The notes under the pieces are model-generated. The model was not told the DNA's origin and searched no databases. It worked only from the letters and a program-made list of their open reading frames with translations. From the NCBI GenBank assembly GCA_015178975.1, contig WHVD01000186.1, positions 86,717 through 150,716 of the forward strand: a stretch of 64,000 bases of DNA, in the 5' to 3' direction. Shown here piece after piece: positions 1-11,300 of the stretch (within the stretch, counting starts at the first letter, position 1; the number at the start of each line of letters is the position of its first letter). The position numbers and the translations under genes were made by a program. Origin of the DNA: Hysterangium stoloniferum. Its lineage: Eukaryota > Basidiomycota > Agaricomycetes > Hysterangiales > Hysterangiaceae.

Positions 1-206
1 GGCGGAGACGTCTGGCCATTTAGACGCTGGCCCCTACATACATCCACATACCCCACATAGCCCACACAATGTTTACTTCTTTCTCGGCAAAAATATTAGG
101 GACTTGGCCAAATAAAATAAAAACCCTTTGGACTCTTTGGACTCTTCTACCAAAAATAGTGGACCCTCCACCTCAGGGGAGAATACCCTATATATATATA
201 TATAGG
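1..206 (+). promoter_or_regulatory. Promoter-like module, paralogous to the ankyrin gene promoter
   Basis: No gene is visible. On the plus strand, positions 170-187 are identical over 18 bp to the sequence upstream of the ankyrin gene (13773-13790, opposite strand), and both are followed in the same relative orientation by a TATATA tract (188-206 here). Just upstream, both also carry a 'TCTTCTAC-AAAAAT' type motif. I infer a promoter copy of a related gene whose body has been displaced by the LTR pair that starts at about 207. The seen part is the shared sequence; promoter function is inference. Confidence 0.4.
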
Positions 207-702
207 GTTTTAGAGCAGAAAATGTATTATATTACTGGGGGGAATCTAAGCCGATTTTCTGACTGGATTGCACGTACAACATCTGCCAGTTTAAATAGAC
301 CGTGGAGTAAATGACATACCGAATCCAGTAATAATGAAACGAAATGAGCAAAACATAAAACAGGAATAGTAAACACCAAATTGGTGTTAGGAATGGGACG
401 GAATGGAGCTGAGTCCAAATAGTGACAAATCATAAACCATAACAGGAAACAGAGCGGGAGTGGAGTCCAAATCATGGCAGGTCATTTAACTAAAATGGGA
501 ACGGCGCTCTGTTAGAGGGATGATGGGTTGTCTGAGCGGGGTCCGGTGACTGACATGCGGGATGAGGTCGGACATAGACATAGACAGAGTCTGGTGGGTT
601 TTCTGGTGACTGAAACACAACGTAATGAAGACAAACGTAGACGAGTCTGATGTACGGAGTCCGGCGGGATGTCTGGTAAACTGATAATGGGTGTGTACAG
701 GG
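207..702 (-). mobile_element. Truncated Gypsy-1 family LTR, inverted left arm
   Basis: This is the reverse-complement partner of the LTR at 703-1496 and a relative of the LTR at 36463-37231. It lacks roughly the first 55 bp of the LTR (it begins with the internal CCCTGTACACACCC stretch) and stops at an AAAACCCTATA junction beside the TATA tract. The two arms meet head to head at 702/703 and form a large imperfect palindrome. No internal region or protein-coding part of the element is present. Confidence 0.7.
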
Positions 703-1496
703 TGTTACAACCAGAAATCCCGCCAGACTCCGGGCACTAACTTATACGCACCCGCACCCTACACACACCCATGATCAGTTTACTGGAATTCCTGCCGGAC
801 TCCGTACATCATACTCGTCTACGTTCATCTTCATTACATTGTGTTTCAGTCACTGGAAAACCCACTGGACTCTGTCTCTGTCTATGTCCAACCTCATCCC
901 GCACATCAGTCACCGGACCCCACTCAGACAACCTGTCTTCCCTCTAACCGAGCCCCGTTCCCATTTTAGTTAAATGACCTGTCACGATTCGGAGTCCGCT
1001 CCCACTCCGTTTCTTGTTATGGTTTATAATTTGTCACTATTCGGACTCCGCTCCATTCTGTCCCATTCCTAACACCAATTTGGTGTTTACTATTCCCATT
1101 TTATGTTTTGCTCATTCGTTTCATTATTACTGGATTCGGTATGTCATTTACTTCACGGTCTATTTAAACTGGCAGATGTTGTACATACAATCCAGTCAGA
1201 AAATCGGCTTAGATTCCCCCCAGTAATCTAATACATTTTCCGCTTTAAAACCCTACTTGAATTATACCACGGGCTCCAGTGCATCTATCTCTTTCACCAC
1301 TCATGACATCTCGATCCACGACCTCTGATCTACGACCTCTCGACCACGACCCCCACCTGGATTCCCCGGGATTCCCATCTGCCTGTCTGAAATTGGATGA
1401 CACGATCTAGCGAGGGCACAGCCTATAAGCTGAAGCCAAGTCCTATCGGATATTCCACGGGTTTCTCCGGAGACCCGCCCTGTACGTATCCTAACA
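703..1496 (+). mobile_element. Solo LTR of Gypsy-1 family, inverted right arm
   Basis: It starts TGTTACAACC and ends in a CCTAACA terminus like that of the LTR at 36463-37231, with which it is homologous along its length. It contains the conserved motif TAAGCTGAAGCCAAGTCC near its 3' end, also present in other LTR families of the window. No target-site duplication is found, because its left flank is the inverted partial copy. The 3' boundary is set by comparison with the other two family members and could be off by some tens of bases. Confidence 0.65.
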
Positions 1497-2950
1497 GCCA
1501 GAACCAGTGTACACCTAAACTAGCACCCTACCTATCATGTCAGAAGGTGATTCACTAACTGACACATTGATTGACAAACAAGTACTATTATTAGAAGTCT
1601 ATTACCCACTTGTAGATTGTGTATTACAATAAGCCAACTCATACTATTTTTAATATATAGTTGAAGTCTTTATGTAATTGCAAGCCTAACATTCTCACCA
1701 AACCTCATTCTCCCTCTCAACTCTTTTCTGGTCACACCTACAACTATGAATCCTTTGTACTTACCATTGTCTAATCACCATGTAATTCTAACTGTCACTA
1801 TTGGAGTTGAACCTTTAAGTTCAATCCCATACAATTGAGCAATCATCTTTAGTTATTCTTGTTGTACTTATCTGTTGACACTAAAACACTGTACTCATTT
1901 AAGTTAATATTATTTGCACATGGAATGGTAAAATACATGACTCTTCACAAAAGGAGTAGATTAGACCAAGTTGAGACTAATTTGAGATACAAACTGGAGA
2001 GTAAGGACATGACTATGGAAGACTATATAGTTGTTCCAATAATTGTGCTACAAATCTGTTACTAGGCACTTCAAGAGAGACTTATTGATATAACCCAAAA
2101 ACCAAGTCAATTATGAGACTGAGATATTACAACCACCAGTCCCCTACTTATATATCTGCACGTGTACTACCCAATAGCCTAATGTAGTAGTAGGTGTCAC
2201 ACACAGACCAACTAGAAGAAGGTCTGTGCATGATGGCACAATCATTGGAATTCTAACTAATATAGAGAAAGAATAAAAGAAACTCTAATTACAGAAGCAT
2301 AATCTCTTAGAGTACTAGGGGTCACACATATGCTAGTAGGAATATTAACACAGGGGTGGCAATAAGATAAGCCCTGACAAAATCTGAGAATATAATAAAA
2401 CATGTTTTGGAAATGTTTCCAAAATACACACACAATAACAAGTAAGGTAAATGAGGAACAAGGACCAGGACATATCAGGGAATAAGTGCAGAAACAATAA
2501 GCAAGTGAATGTATTCAAGGGGTCCTGGTCATGGATACTAATTATCTAAAAGAATGTGCAGTAGTCTGACTGGATTCCAGATCATGAAATAACCAGGGAC
2601 ACTTGGAGAAGATAACTGTTAAGGGGAGTCCAGTAATTCTTGGTCATATGATGAGGTATCTAGTTGAGGGCAGATGTTATAGTCTAGATGTCTAAAGGAG
2701 GGTATGCCAGGGGTCTGTAGGGTTAGAACATACTTAACCGGGAGGTCCAGTTCTACAAGACAAGTGTGTTAACTTTTTGGTGAAAATATGACCAGACCTA
2801 TAGAGGATGAGTGCAATACTGTCTGAGTGATATTGTTGGTTATAAACACATAGGGGGGTCTCATGCATAACTACAGGATTATATACTCAAAACAAGAGCG
2901 GTAATGAATGTGGGCAATAATGACCCCAGTCACTATATGACTCCAACTGC
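1497..2950. other. AT-rich stretch with no recognised gene
   Basis: Only short open frames are present, and none gives a recognisable protein. The longest plus frame, at 1859-2065, has no match I recognise. Composition and surroundings suggest old, degraded transposon sequence, but no termini or domains can be assigned. Confidence 0.4.
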
Positions 2951-2974
2951 TCACTTTACCTGAAAAGCTAACAA

Positions 2975-3350
2975 AGTGGAGCTTGGCTTCAGCTTATGTG
3001 CTGCACTGCACTCCTATGCAAATGCTTGTGTGTCCTTAATTTAAAAGGGCTGATATGTGCTGGAGAACTTATGGATATTTGGAGTTTTGAACAGTTCCAA
3101 ATATTGAGTGTACAGAAAGAGAAGAAGAATAAGCTTACTAAGTCAATATCAGATCTGAGGTGTAAGTACAAATGCATGGAAACTAATATAGGCTTTCTGG
3201 TAATTGTAATACAAACTGAGATCACAATAGGATGGATTAGGATAGGGGTTTCCAATTTGGAACATAATAAGCAAATGAATGAATACTTGTCAACAGAAAA
3301 GTTACCAAATACAGAACAAGGACAAAGCTTTGAATGGTTGGTATGAGGAC
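2975..3350. repeat. Dispersed repeat V, copy 1
   Basis: This stretch is clearly homologous, in the same orientation, to about 16345-16680: both contain the GGCTTCAGCT-ATGTGCTG motif, then 'TATGCAAA', 'GATATCAGATCT'-like and 'AAGCAAATGA-TGAATACTTGTCAA' segments. The first motif is the reverse complement of one found in the LTR families at 703, 17702 and 44412, so this may be a third LTR family on the minus strand. Ends were not resolved. The small open frame at 2996-3346 is probably incidental. Confidence 0.55.
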
Positions 3351-4019
3351 ATAAAGATATTTGTTTTCCAGGAATTCCTTAACCAAAGACTACATTCCCA
3401 CTCCTGGTCATACATACTTATATGAGATAGTACAGTGACCAAGGAAATGCCTGGTCACCAGCATCCACCAGAGTGCTGCTGGGCCAACCACCACCTTATC
3501 ACTCACCACAATCAGTGTCTGTGAATATCAAACTTTGTCAGCTAAGGTAGAGGGTCACTAGGGAAATGGGATAGTAATGGTTTCAAACTGATAAAAGTTC
3601 TTATCAGGGGGATACTGCTACCCATACCATTTTGCCCATCCAGAATTACTGATTAGGAGTCTACTACAAAGTCTGAGAGCCAAAGGGAGTGAAAAGATAC
3701 TGGATTCATGGTGACCAATGTGTGCATCAAACTCTGAGAATATTGAGACCTATTGGTGGGTAGTATACAGTTGGGTGGTACACCTGTCAGGGGAGGGAGG
3801 CTTCAACCTGAGATCAATGATCACCAAAGCTAACAAGTTGTGGACTGAGTCCAGCAGGGAAACCTGCTGGATCAGGATTTGTTGATGTCCATACAGAAAG
3901 ACAATGGTGGACTCTATCACTTGTAGTTTACATATATGTATCATGCACACCAAATAACTCTCTGCATGTTTAAGCCAAACTTTGGCTCTCCATGAATGCT
4001 TTTGATTACACTGGTCCCT

Positions 4020-4390
4020 ATGATGTATTAGCCTTATTTTAATATTATCTTCTGAAAAAGGAGTCCAATGCTCTATCAAAATGTGCAAATACTCAATTCA
4101 CTGCAAAGTAAAATAATTTAAGTATTTGATATTAATCAGTGGCAGCCTGAATAGACTTAGAACCCCTGAAGTCAAGAGTTTACTTGAATATATGCACCCT
4201 ACTTCACAAAGAAGGTTTTGAGAGCTGCTTTTGCAAGCTGTTCTTTTTCTGTGAAAACAACTACTAAAATATGAATAACAATTCAGTGATTCCAAAACTA
4301 GATTCGACTTCGATTCTAGCTAGTTTATATATATTTTATACTACTGTATTTATCAAACAGTTAGAATAACTGGAAAGAGACAATCCTCAA
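4020..4390 (-). repeat. Dispersed repeat R, uninterrupted copy
   Basis: On the minus strand this matches the sequence that flands the solo LTR at 42596-43978, left flank and right flank joined, with only one copy of the 5-bp target site between them (here in slightly diverged form, near 4205-4212). It therefore acts as an internal empty-site control for that insertion. A minus open frame at 3750-4088 overlaps one end; its 112-residue product is not recognised and may be a remnant of the repeat's own coding part. Confidence 0.65.
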
Positions 4391-7380
4391 TAACACTGGA
4401 TGAATAGAGAAGCTGTCAGAGTGTCACCAAAAAAAATAGTATGATTTGGCTCAGGAATTGCAGAGGTTGACTATCAAGGATTGAACAATTTTCAAACTCC
4501 GACATTGAATCTCACTCTGTGGGTGCCACGCACTGCTGTGAGGTGCCGCGAAAAGTGGACAATTGCCGCGAATATACATTTTGGCTTCAAACTAAAACAT
4601 AGCTATATTTTGAATGGTAATACTCAAAATACCACTTTAAATAATATATTCTCTTACAAAAGGGGCTAATTCACAATTTTAAACATTAAAAACAGTCTTA
4701 AAGTAAATCAGCAGAGCCCCAGTAGGCAGATTGATATGTTATGAAGAATATATACAAACTATATCTATTTTATACTAGTTAAGTACATATTTAAGGGTAT
4801 CTTGAGGTGTTCGCGGCAGTCGCGACACCCTGCGCGGCACTTTCCCATAGCCCCCTCGCAGACCCAGTGGTCTTCATCCTCACAATCTGCTAACCAATCG
4901 TCAACTAAGAACCTACTGAGTACGACCACCAGACGCACATCTGTTGAAGAAGAAAGCTTCGTTTTTCACCACCTGACTTATTTCTCTTAAAGACACAACA
5001 CTACTTTGGCACTCATCGACACCCACATTATTGAACCAATTCCTCGTATCAACGACCGGGAACTGGTTATCTATACTCAGCCTTCCTCAGCGATCCATTT
5101 TTTTATGATGAGACAATAGATGGTCTAGGACGCATTGCGGGCCTTCTGGACGCCAGTCCTTTAGGGCGAGCATTGTCAGCAGTACTACAGCGATAGGCCC
5201 CGAATCCCTACTCGATAAATGGGCAACGTTGTGCCATAAAGCATTCGCAGAATATATGAATCCACAATCTATAGAAAGTAAATGTATTGTGAAAAGAGGT
5301 GTTATAGTGAGGATCCCGCTAACATTTGGACCCATAATGCAATCGAAACCTATAGCATGACCAAATGGTTACAAAAAGCGACTCCTGAGGCCCAAGAGCG
5401 TGACAAGGCGATGTTCCGCTTAATGGCAGACAATCAACTCGCTTGAGAGCATTGCTGAGCACCTAAGATGCTGTGGATTGGATGGTTGAATATGAATCGG
5501 AGGAACTGCGAGACGCGCGATGAGACCCCAATTGGAGTGTGAAGTTTGATACTTCCAAAATCATGATATGCGTATGCGTAGCAAAGGAATAGGTTACAAT
5601 TGAATGCGTGACTTTATAACACAAGGACTAAACGAATGGTGCGTCCTTTTTAAGCAGCAGAGGACTAGCAGCTATTGGGCAATGTCGACGTTGACTTTGA
5701 CCAGCTTCATAGCTCTTTCAATAAACTGATATCGTAATTACATGCAGCTGAAATCAAGAATTAGCTTTCAGTAGGTTAGATGTAGGTTAACTTCAAGTGT
5801 TCTTTTTGTTACAATATACACAAGCTATTCAGTACCAGATAAAGACAGCGGGCAAGAGACAAAAAGAACAGAGAGGTACGAGGGGCTCCTTGTGCTACAA
5901 AAAATAGTACTTTCCATCAGTAGTACATCTTCAGTTCTTCGAGGTATAAATTGCAAGGGTAATGAAGTCAGTTGCGTCCAGATAGTCTGTAGAACGATCA
6001 GTAACGGATAGAATAAAGCACGATGACTTCTCACAAAATAATTCTAGGAATGAGACTGAATGACAAATATGTTGGTTGGACACATTGGTTAACGGCTAAG
6101 TACAAACGAGAGTTCGTGACAGTGAGTTAAGTGACCAACAACTGATACTTTTATCGCTGCAAGGAATTGATATCCGTTCTGACTGGTATTGAAGGATGCG
6201 CCAATACGTGTTTTCCTGATGCTCTTGCTGACTGGAAGTTTGTTGAGAGCAATAAACTAGCTTTTGACGCAATTCTTCACTCTTGAGCAGCTCAGCCGCA
6301 CGTTCGTTCATTGTCCCTATTGTTCCCATTACAATGAAAAAGGCGCTGCCCCCTGTGAGGTGAATTAAGATATCTACTTGTCGTGCCAAATTCTCCCCCA
6401 TCATGATTAGGAAGTGTAATTCCAACCCGCTGGCTCATTCGGCATAATAGCCAGCCCAACCACTTCATCTAACAATCTTAGATTAACTAGTTCACTAGTG
6501 CAGTTCGACTCTCGTAGACTATATGGTCTAGGCTCTTGAATGGACTCCGTCGGGCGCCTCACCAGTGTTACCAGTTCCTATAGAACCTAATAGAGCCCTG
6601 TAAGCCTGGTGCCCCAGTCTTATGCAGGGAGTTTTCTTCTCTTTCCTTACCGTACGCTACTCGTTCTGAATCTAGTCTTGCTCCAGACAATACACCGTGG
6701 TCCTGTCAACGCCTGTGAGCCCATTTGACAGCGGGCTTCCAAGCCCCATCTTTTAGACATTTACATGGAAATTAGAGTTCGAGTTTAATGCTACTGCCGC
6801 GCCGGAATTTGGGACAGGAATCCACATTCAGAATTTTATTGCGAAAATATATGCTCAGTCAACGTTAGTTTACAAGGAAGAGAAACGGGAGCACAGATGC
6901 AAGGACAATTAAAATGATGAGGGAGGAAAGGTACGGATAGTAAATAGTCACAATCGACGGAACCTGCATCAAAAAGATGTGAACCGACCGGAAAGAATAT
7001 CATGCCTTCGGCTTACCTGAAAAGCTCTACCAGCGATCGGGCAGTGTCCCTTTACAGATATCACTGCATCCGCAAACGGCGACATGCATGCGAAAATAGC
7101 GTCCATGGATAACTCAGCTGATACTCAAATGAGATTTCAAAAGAGGAATTATCCTTTCGTGAAAATATAAATAAAATACTGCCGACGATGCAATGCAACT
7201 GATTGAGCTCACCGTAACAAACACTCAGTGATCGGGCAGCGATATCCACAATATCGCTGCCGCATGCAATCACGCAACCATTCGAGGGCATGAACTGGTC
7301 CCATTATCTTTCTCAGTCAATAAAATCCCTCTGAATGATGAACTAGTCATGTCGACTAATCTAACATCTAAACCTGACAA
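4391..7380. other. Unassigned region with small open frames
   Basis: From about 4800 the sequence is less AT-rich than its surroundings, but no frame longer than about 110 codons is open. The minus frames at 5087-5335, 5825-6034, 6096-6425 and 7061-7291 lie in one direction and could be pieces of one decayed or intron-rich gene; none shows a motif I recognise. A repeat shared with 16960-17215 sits at about 6590-6765. Confidence 0.3.
6590..6765. repeat. Dispersed repeat VI, copy 1
   Basis: It shares with 16960-17215, in the same order, 'AGCCTGGTG-CCAGTCTTATGCA', 'CTTACCGTACGCT'-like, 'CAATACACC-TGGTCCT-TCAAC' and 'GAGCC-ATTTGAC-GC-GGCTTCCA' blocks. In the second copy the repeat interrupts the Helitron helicase reading frame, which suggests it is mobile. 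Its class (MITE, LTR fragment or other) is unknown. Confidence 0.5.
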
Positions 7381-7384
7381 GGGC

Positions 7385-7765
7385 ATGTGCACTGAAAGAG
7401 TCGCAAGAGCCTTGGAGGACTATATGATAGAACCCAAATCCGTTAGGTTAATATATACCTATCTTCACCAGGGATCTAGAGGATGAAGAATGGATAATGG
7501 AGGGTATAATCTTACAGAACGAAGATAGGACCATTCTCACTGTGCCCATCACAGCTATCTCTAAGGAGAGGGAACCTTGCCACTAGCTAATCTGACTCCA
7601 ATTTCCCACATCATAAGGAAAGGAGAAATTATCAGCTTAATTCATAATGCTAAAATGTGGGCTCAGAAACCTCAGTCCCCAGTGGAAAGGGATTTGATGT
7701 GGGTTGTGAGTACTAAAATCGCTCATTTCATAGAAAGCATCTCCAAATTAGAGATGGACTGAAGC
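7385..7765 (+). pseudogene. Retroelement gag-pol remnant (linker between protease and RT)
   Basis: The plus strand encodes, with interruptions, a stretch resembling the segment after the aspartic protease in the Gypsy-2 polyprotein of this window (an 'EPKSVRLIYT' start, a 'EWIMEGIILQNED' middle, then 'LTPISHIIRKGEII'). Its counterpart in Gypsy-2 reads 'ISPESISAIPV' and ends 'VHIHEGQILGY'. The open part is 7577-7762. No protease, RT or integrase motif remains. The assignment rests on this distant resemblance only. Confidence 0.4.
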
Positions 7766-8290
7766 TTTAACCCTGAGCCACCAGTGACACCTCCAGAGGT
7801 TGAGACAGCAGACGATTTCAACCCTTGTGCACAAACACCTCAATATATATAAATAGATGGCCTCTACCATCCATCTCCTCTCATTCTGACTTTCCCAATC
7901 ATCCACTCATCCAAACTATCAAGCATCTATACTTGCCAGTATCTTCTGACTCTGCTCTATCTCATCTTGTTCTCTGTTTGCATTGATTGCTTGGACTGTG
8001 AGCATGAGTCATGATTCTTGTTTTTTTTGTTACAACTTTGATTCTGATAATGTTTTTATTTGTCTCTCTTGATCTGAAACAATTCACTTATTAACCTCCT
8101 GGTTGCTTTCCCCTTTCATCCAAGCCTCTGTGCTCTAGATACACTTCTCCTCTAGACAGCTACCTTATATTGCTTGCATCCTGCTGCAAAGGTGAGTGCA
8201 CTATAGTATTTATTTAGCTAGACATCCATTATTTTATTTGTTGCCTCCTTTTTCATACGTGACCTGGCTTCGATGCTTTTATTTATGCTC
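7766..8290 (+). other. Non-coding stretch with a TATA-like core, possible LTR piece
   Basis: There is no gene here. A CAATATATATAAATAG core near 7841-7856 is followed by pyrimidine-rich, AUG-poor sequence, as in many LTR promoters. It follows the retroelement remnant, so it may be part of that element. It also lies immediately beyond the 3' end of the ankyrin gene on the other strand. Confidence 0.3.
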
Positions 8291-8300
8291 TATTGAGCTG

Positions 8301-11300
8301 CTATGCCTCTCTTTTGGGACTAGTATTAGAACACACCTTCGAGATCAAGAATCCTTTATCACCAAGGTATTTCACAATCTTGATGTGCCCCCTCTTTGAT
8401 GCTGCAACCAGCGCTCGATCTCCGTCTGATCCTACATGAGAATATTCAGATTTAAGGACAAGAAGGCTAGCCTGAACGTCAACACACCTTCGAGATCGAG
8501 ACTCGCTCCTTTATCACCAAGGTATTCCACAACCTTGATGTGCCCCGCCCGTGATGCTGCAACCAGCGCTGGATCTCCGTTTGATCCTACATGAGAATAT
8601 CCAGATTTAAGGACAAGAAGGCTAGCCTAAATATCGACACACCTTTGAGATCGAGACTCGCTCCTTTATCACCAAGGTATTGAACAATCCTGATGTGCCC
8701 CCTCTTTGATGCTGCAACCAGCGCTCGATCTCCGTCTGATCCTACATGAGAATATCCAGATTTAAGGACAAGAAGGCTAGCCTGAATATCGACACACCTT
8801 CGAGATCGAGACTCGCTCCGTTCTCACCAAGGTATTTAACAACCGCGATGCGCCCCTCCCGTGATGCTGCAACCAGCGCTGGATCTCCGTTTGATCCTAC
8901 ATGAGAATATCCAGATTTAAGGACAAGAAGGCTAGCCTGAATATCGACACACCTTTGAGATCGAGACTCGCTCCGTTATCACCAAGGTATTTCACAATCT
9001 TGATGTGCCCCCTCTTTGATGCTGCAACCAGCGCTCGATCTCTCTGTGATCCTACATGAGAATATCCAGATTTAAGGACAAGAAGGCTAGCCTGAATATC
9101 GACACACCTTGGAGATCGAGACTCGCTCCATTATCACCAAGGTATTTAACAACCTCGATGTGCCCCTCCCGTGATGCTGCAACCAGCGCTCGTTCTCCGT
9201 ATGATCCTACATGAAAATATCGAGATTTAAGGACAAGACTACCCTGAAAATGAACACACCTTGGAGATCAAGACTCGCTCCTTTATCACCAAGGTATTTC
9301 ACAACCTCGATGTGCCCCTCCCGTGATGCTGCAACCAACGCTCGTTCTCCCCAAAGTCCTGCATGAGAATATCCAGATTTAAGGACAAGAAGGTTAGCCT
9401 GAATATGAACACACCTTCGAGATCAAGACTCGCTCCTTTATCACCAAGGTATTTCACAACCTCAATATGCCCCGCCTGTGATGCTACAACCAGCGCTCGA
9501 TCTCCGTTTGATCCTACATGAGAATATCCAGATTTAAGTACAAGAAGGCTAGCCTGAACGTGAACACACCTTGGAGATCAAGACTCGCTCCGTTATCACC
9601 AAGGTATTTAACAACCTCGATGTGCCCCGCCCGTGATGCTGCAACCAGCGCTCGATCTTCGTTGTATCCTACATGAGAATATCCAGATTTAAGGACAAGA
9701 AGGTTAGTCTGAATATCGACACACCTTTGAGATCGAGACTCGCTCCGTTATCACCAAGGTATTTTACAACCTCGATGTGCCCATTCTTTGATGCTACAAC
9801 CAGCGCTCGTTCTCCGTATGATCCTACATGAGAATATCCAGATTTAAGGACAAGACTACCCTGAAAATGAACACACCTTGGAGATCAAGACCCACTCCTT
9901 TATCACCAAGGTATTTCACAACCTCGATGCGCCCATTCTGTGATGCTACAAGCAGCGCTGGTTGTCCGTCTGATCCTACATGAGAATATCCAGATTTAAG
10001 GATAAGAAGGCTAGCCTGAACGTGAACACACCTTTGAGATCGAGACTCGCTCCTTTATCACCTAGGTATTTCACAACCTCGATGTGCCCATTCTGTGATG
10101 CTACAACCAGCGCTCGGTCGCTGTATGATCCTACATGAGAATATCCAGATTTAAGTACAAGAAGGCTATCCTGAACGTGAACACACCTTGGAGATCAAGA
10201 CTCGCTCCGTTATCACCAAGGTATTTAACAACCTCGATGTGCCCCGCCCGTGATGCTGCAACCAGCGCTCGATCTTCGTTGTATCCTACATGAGATTATC
10301 CAGATTTAAGGACAAGAAGGCTAGTCTGAATATCGACACACCTTTGAGATCGAGACTCGCTCCTTTATCACCAAGGTATTTAACAACCTCGATGTGCCCC
10401 TTCCGTGATGCTGCAACCAGCGCTCGTTCTCCGTATGATCCTACATGAGAATATCCAAATTTAAGGACAAGAAGGCTAGCCTGAATATTGACACACCTTT
10501 GAGATCGAGACTCGCTCCGTTATCACCAAGGTATTTCACAACCTCGATGTGCCCATTCTTTGATGCTACAAGCAGCGCCGGATCTCCGTCTGATCCTACA
10601 TGAGAATATCCAGATTTAAGGACAAGAAGGCTAGCCTGAATATCGACACACCTTCGAGATCGAGATTTGCTCCTTTATCACCAAGGTATCTCACAACCTC
10701 GATGTGCCTCGCCCGTGATGCTACAACCAGCGCTCGATCTCCGTTTGATCCTACATGAGAATATCCGGATTTAAGGACAAGAAGGCTAGCCTGAACGTGA
10801 ACACACCTTGGAGATCAAGACTCGCTCCGTTATCACCAAGGTATTTAACAACCTCGATGTGCCCCCTCTTTGATGCTGCAACGAGCGCTCGATCTCCGTT
10901 TGATCCTACATGAGAATATCCAGATTTAAGGACAAGAAGGCTAGCCTGAATATCGACACACCTTCGAGATCGAGACATGCTCCTTTATCACCAAGGTATT
11001 CAACAACCTCGATGTGCCCCGCCCGTGATGCTGCAACCAACGCTCGTTCTCCCCATGATCCTGCATGAGAATATCCAGATTTAAGGACAAGACTATGCTG
11101 AAAATGAACACACCTCGGAGATCAAGACTCACTCCTTTATCACCAAGGTATTTCACAACCTCAATGTGCCCATTCTCTGATGCTACAAGCAGTGCTGGGT
11201 GTCCGTCTGATCCTACATGAGAATATCCAGATTTAAGGATAAGAAGGCTAGCCTGAACGTGAACACACCTTCGAGATCGAAACTCGCTCCTTTATCACCT

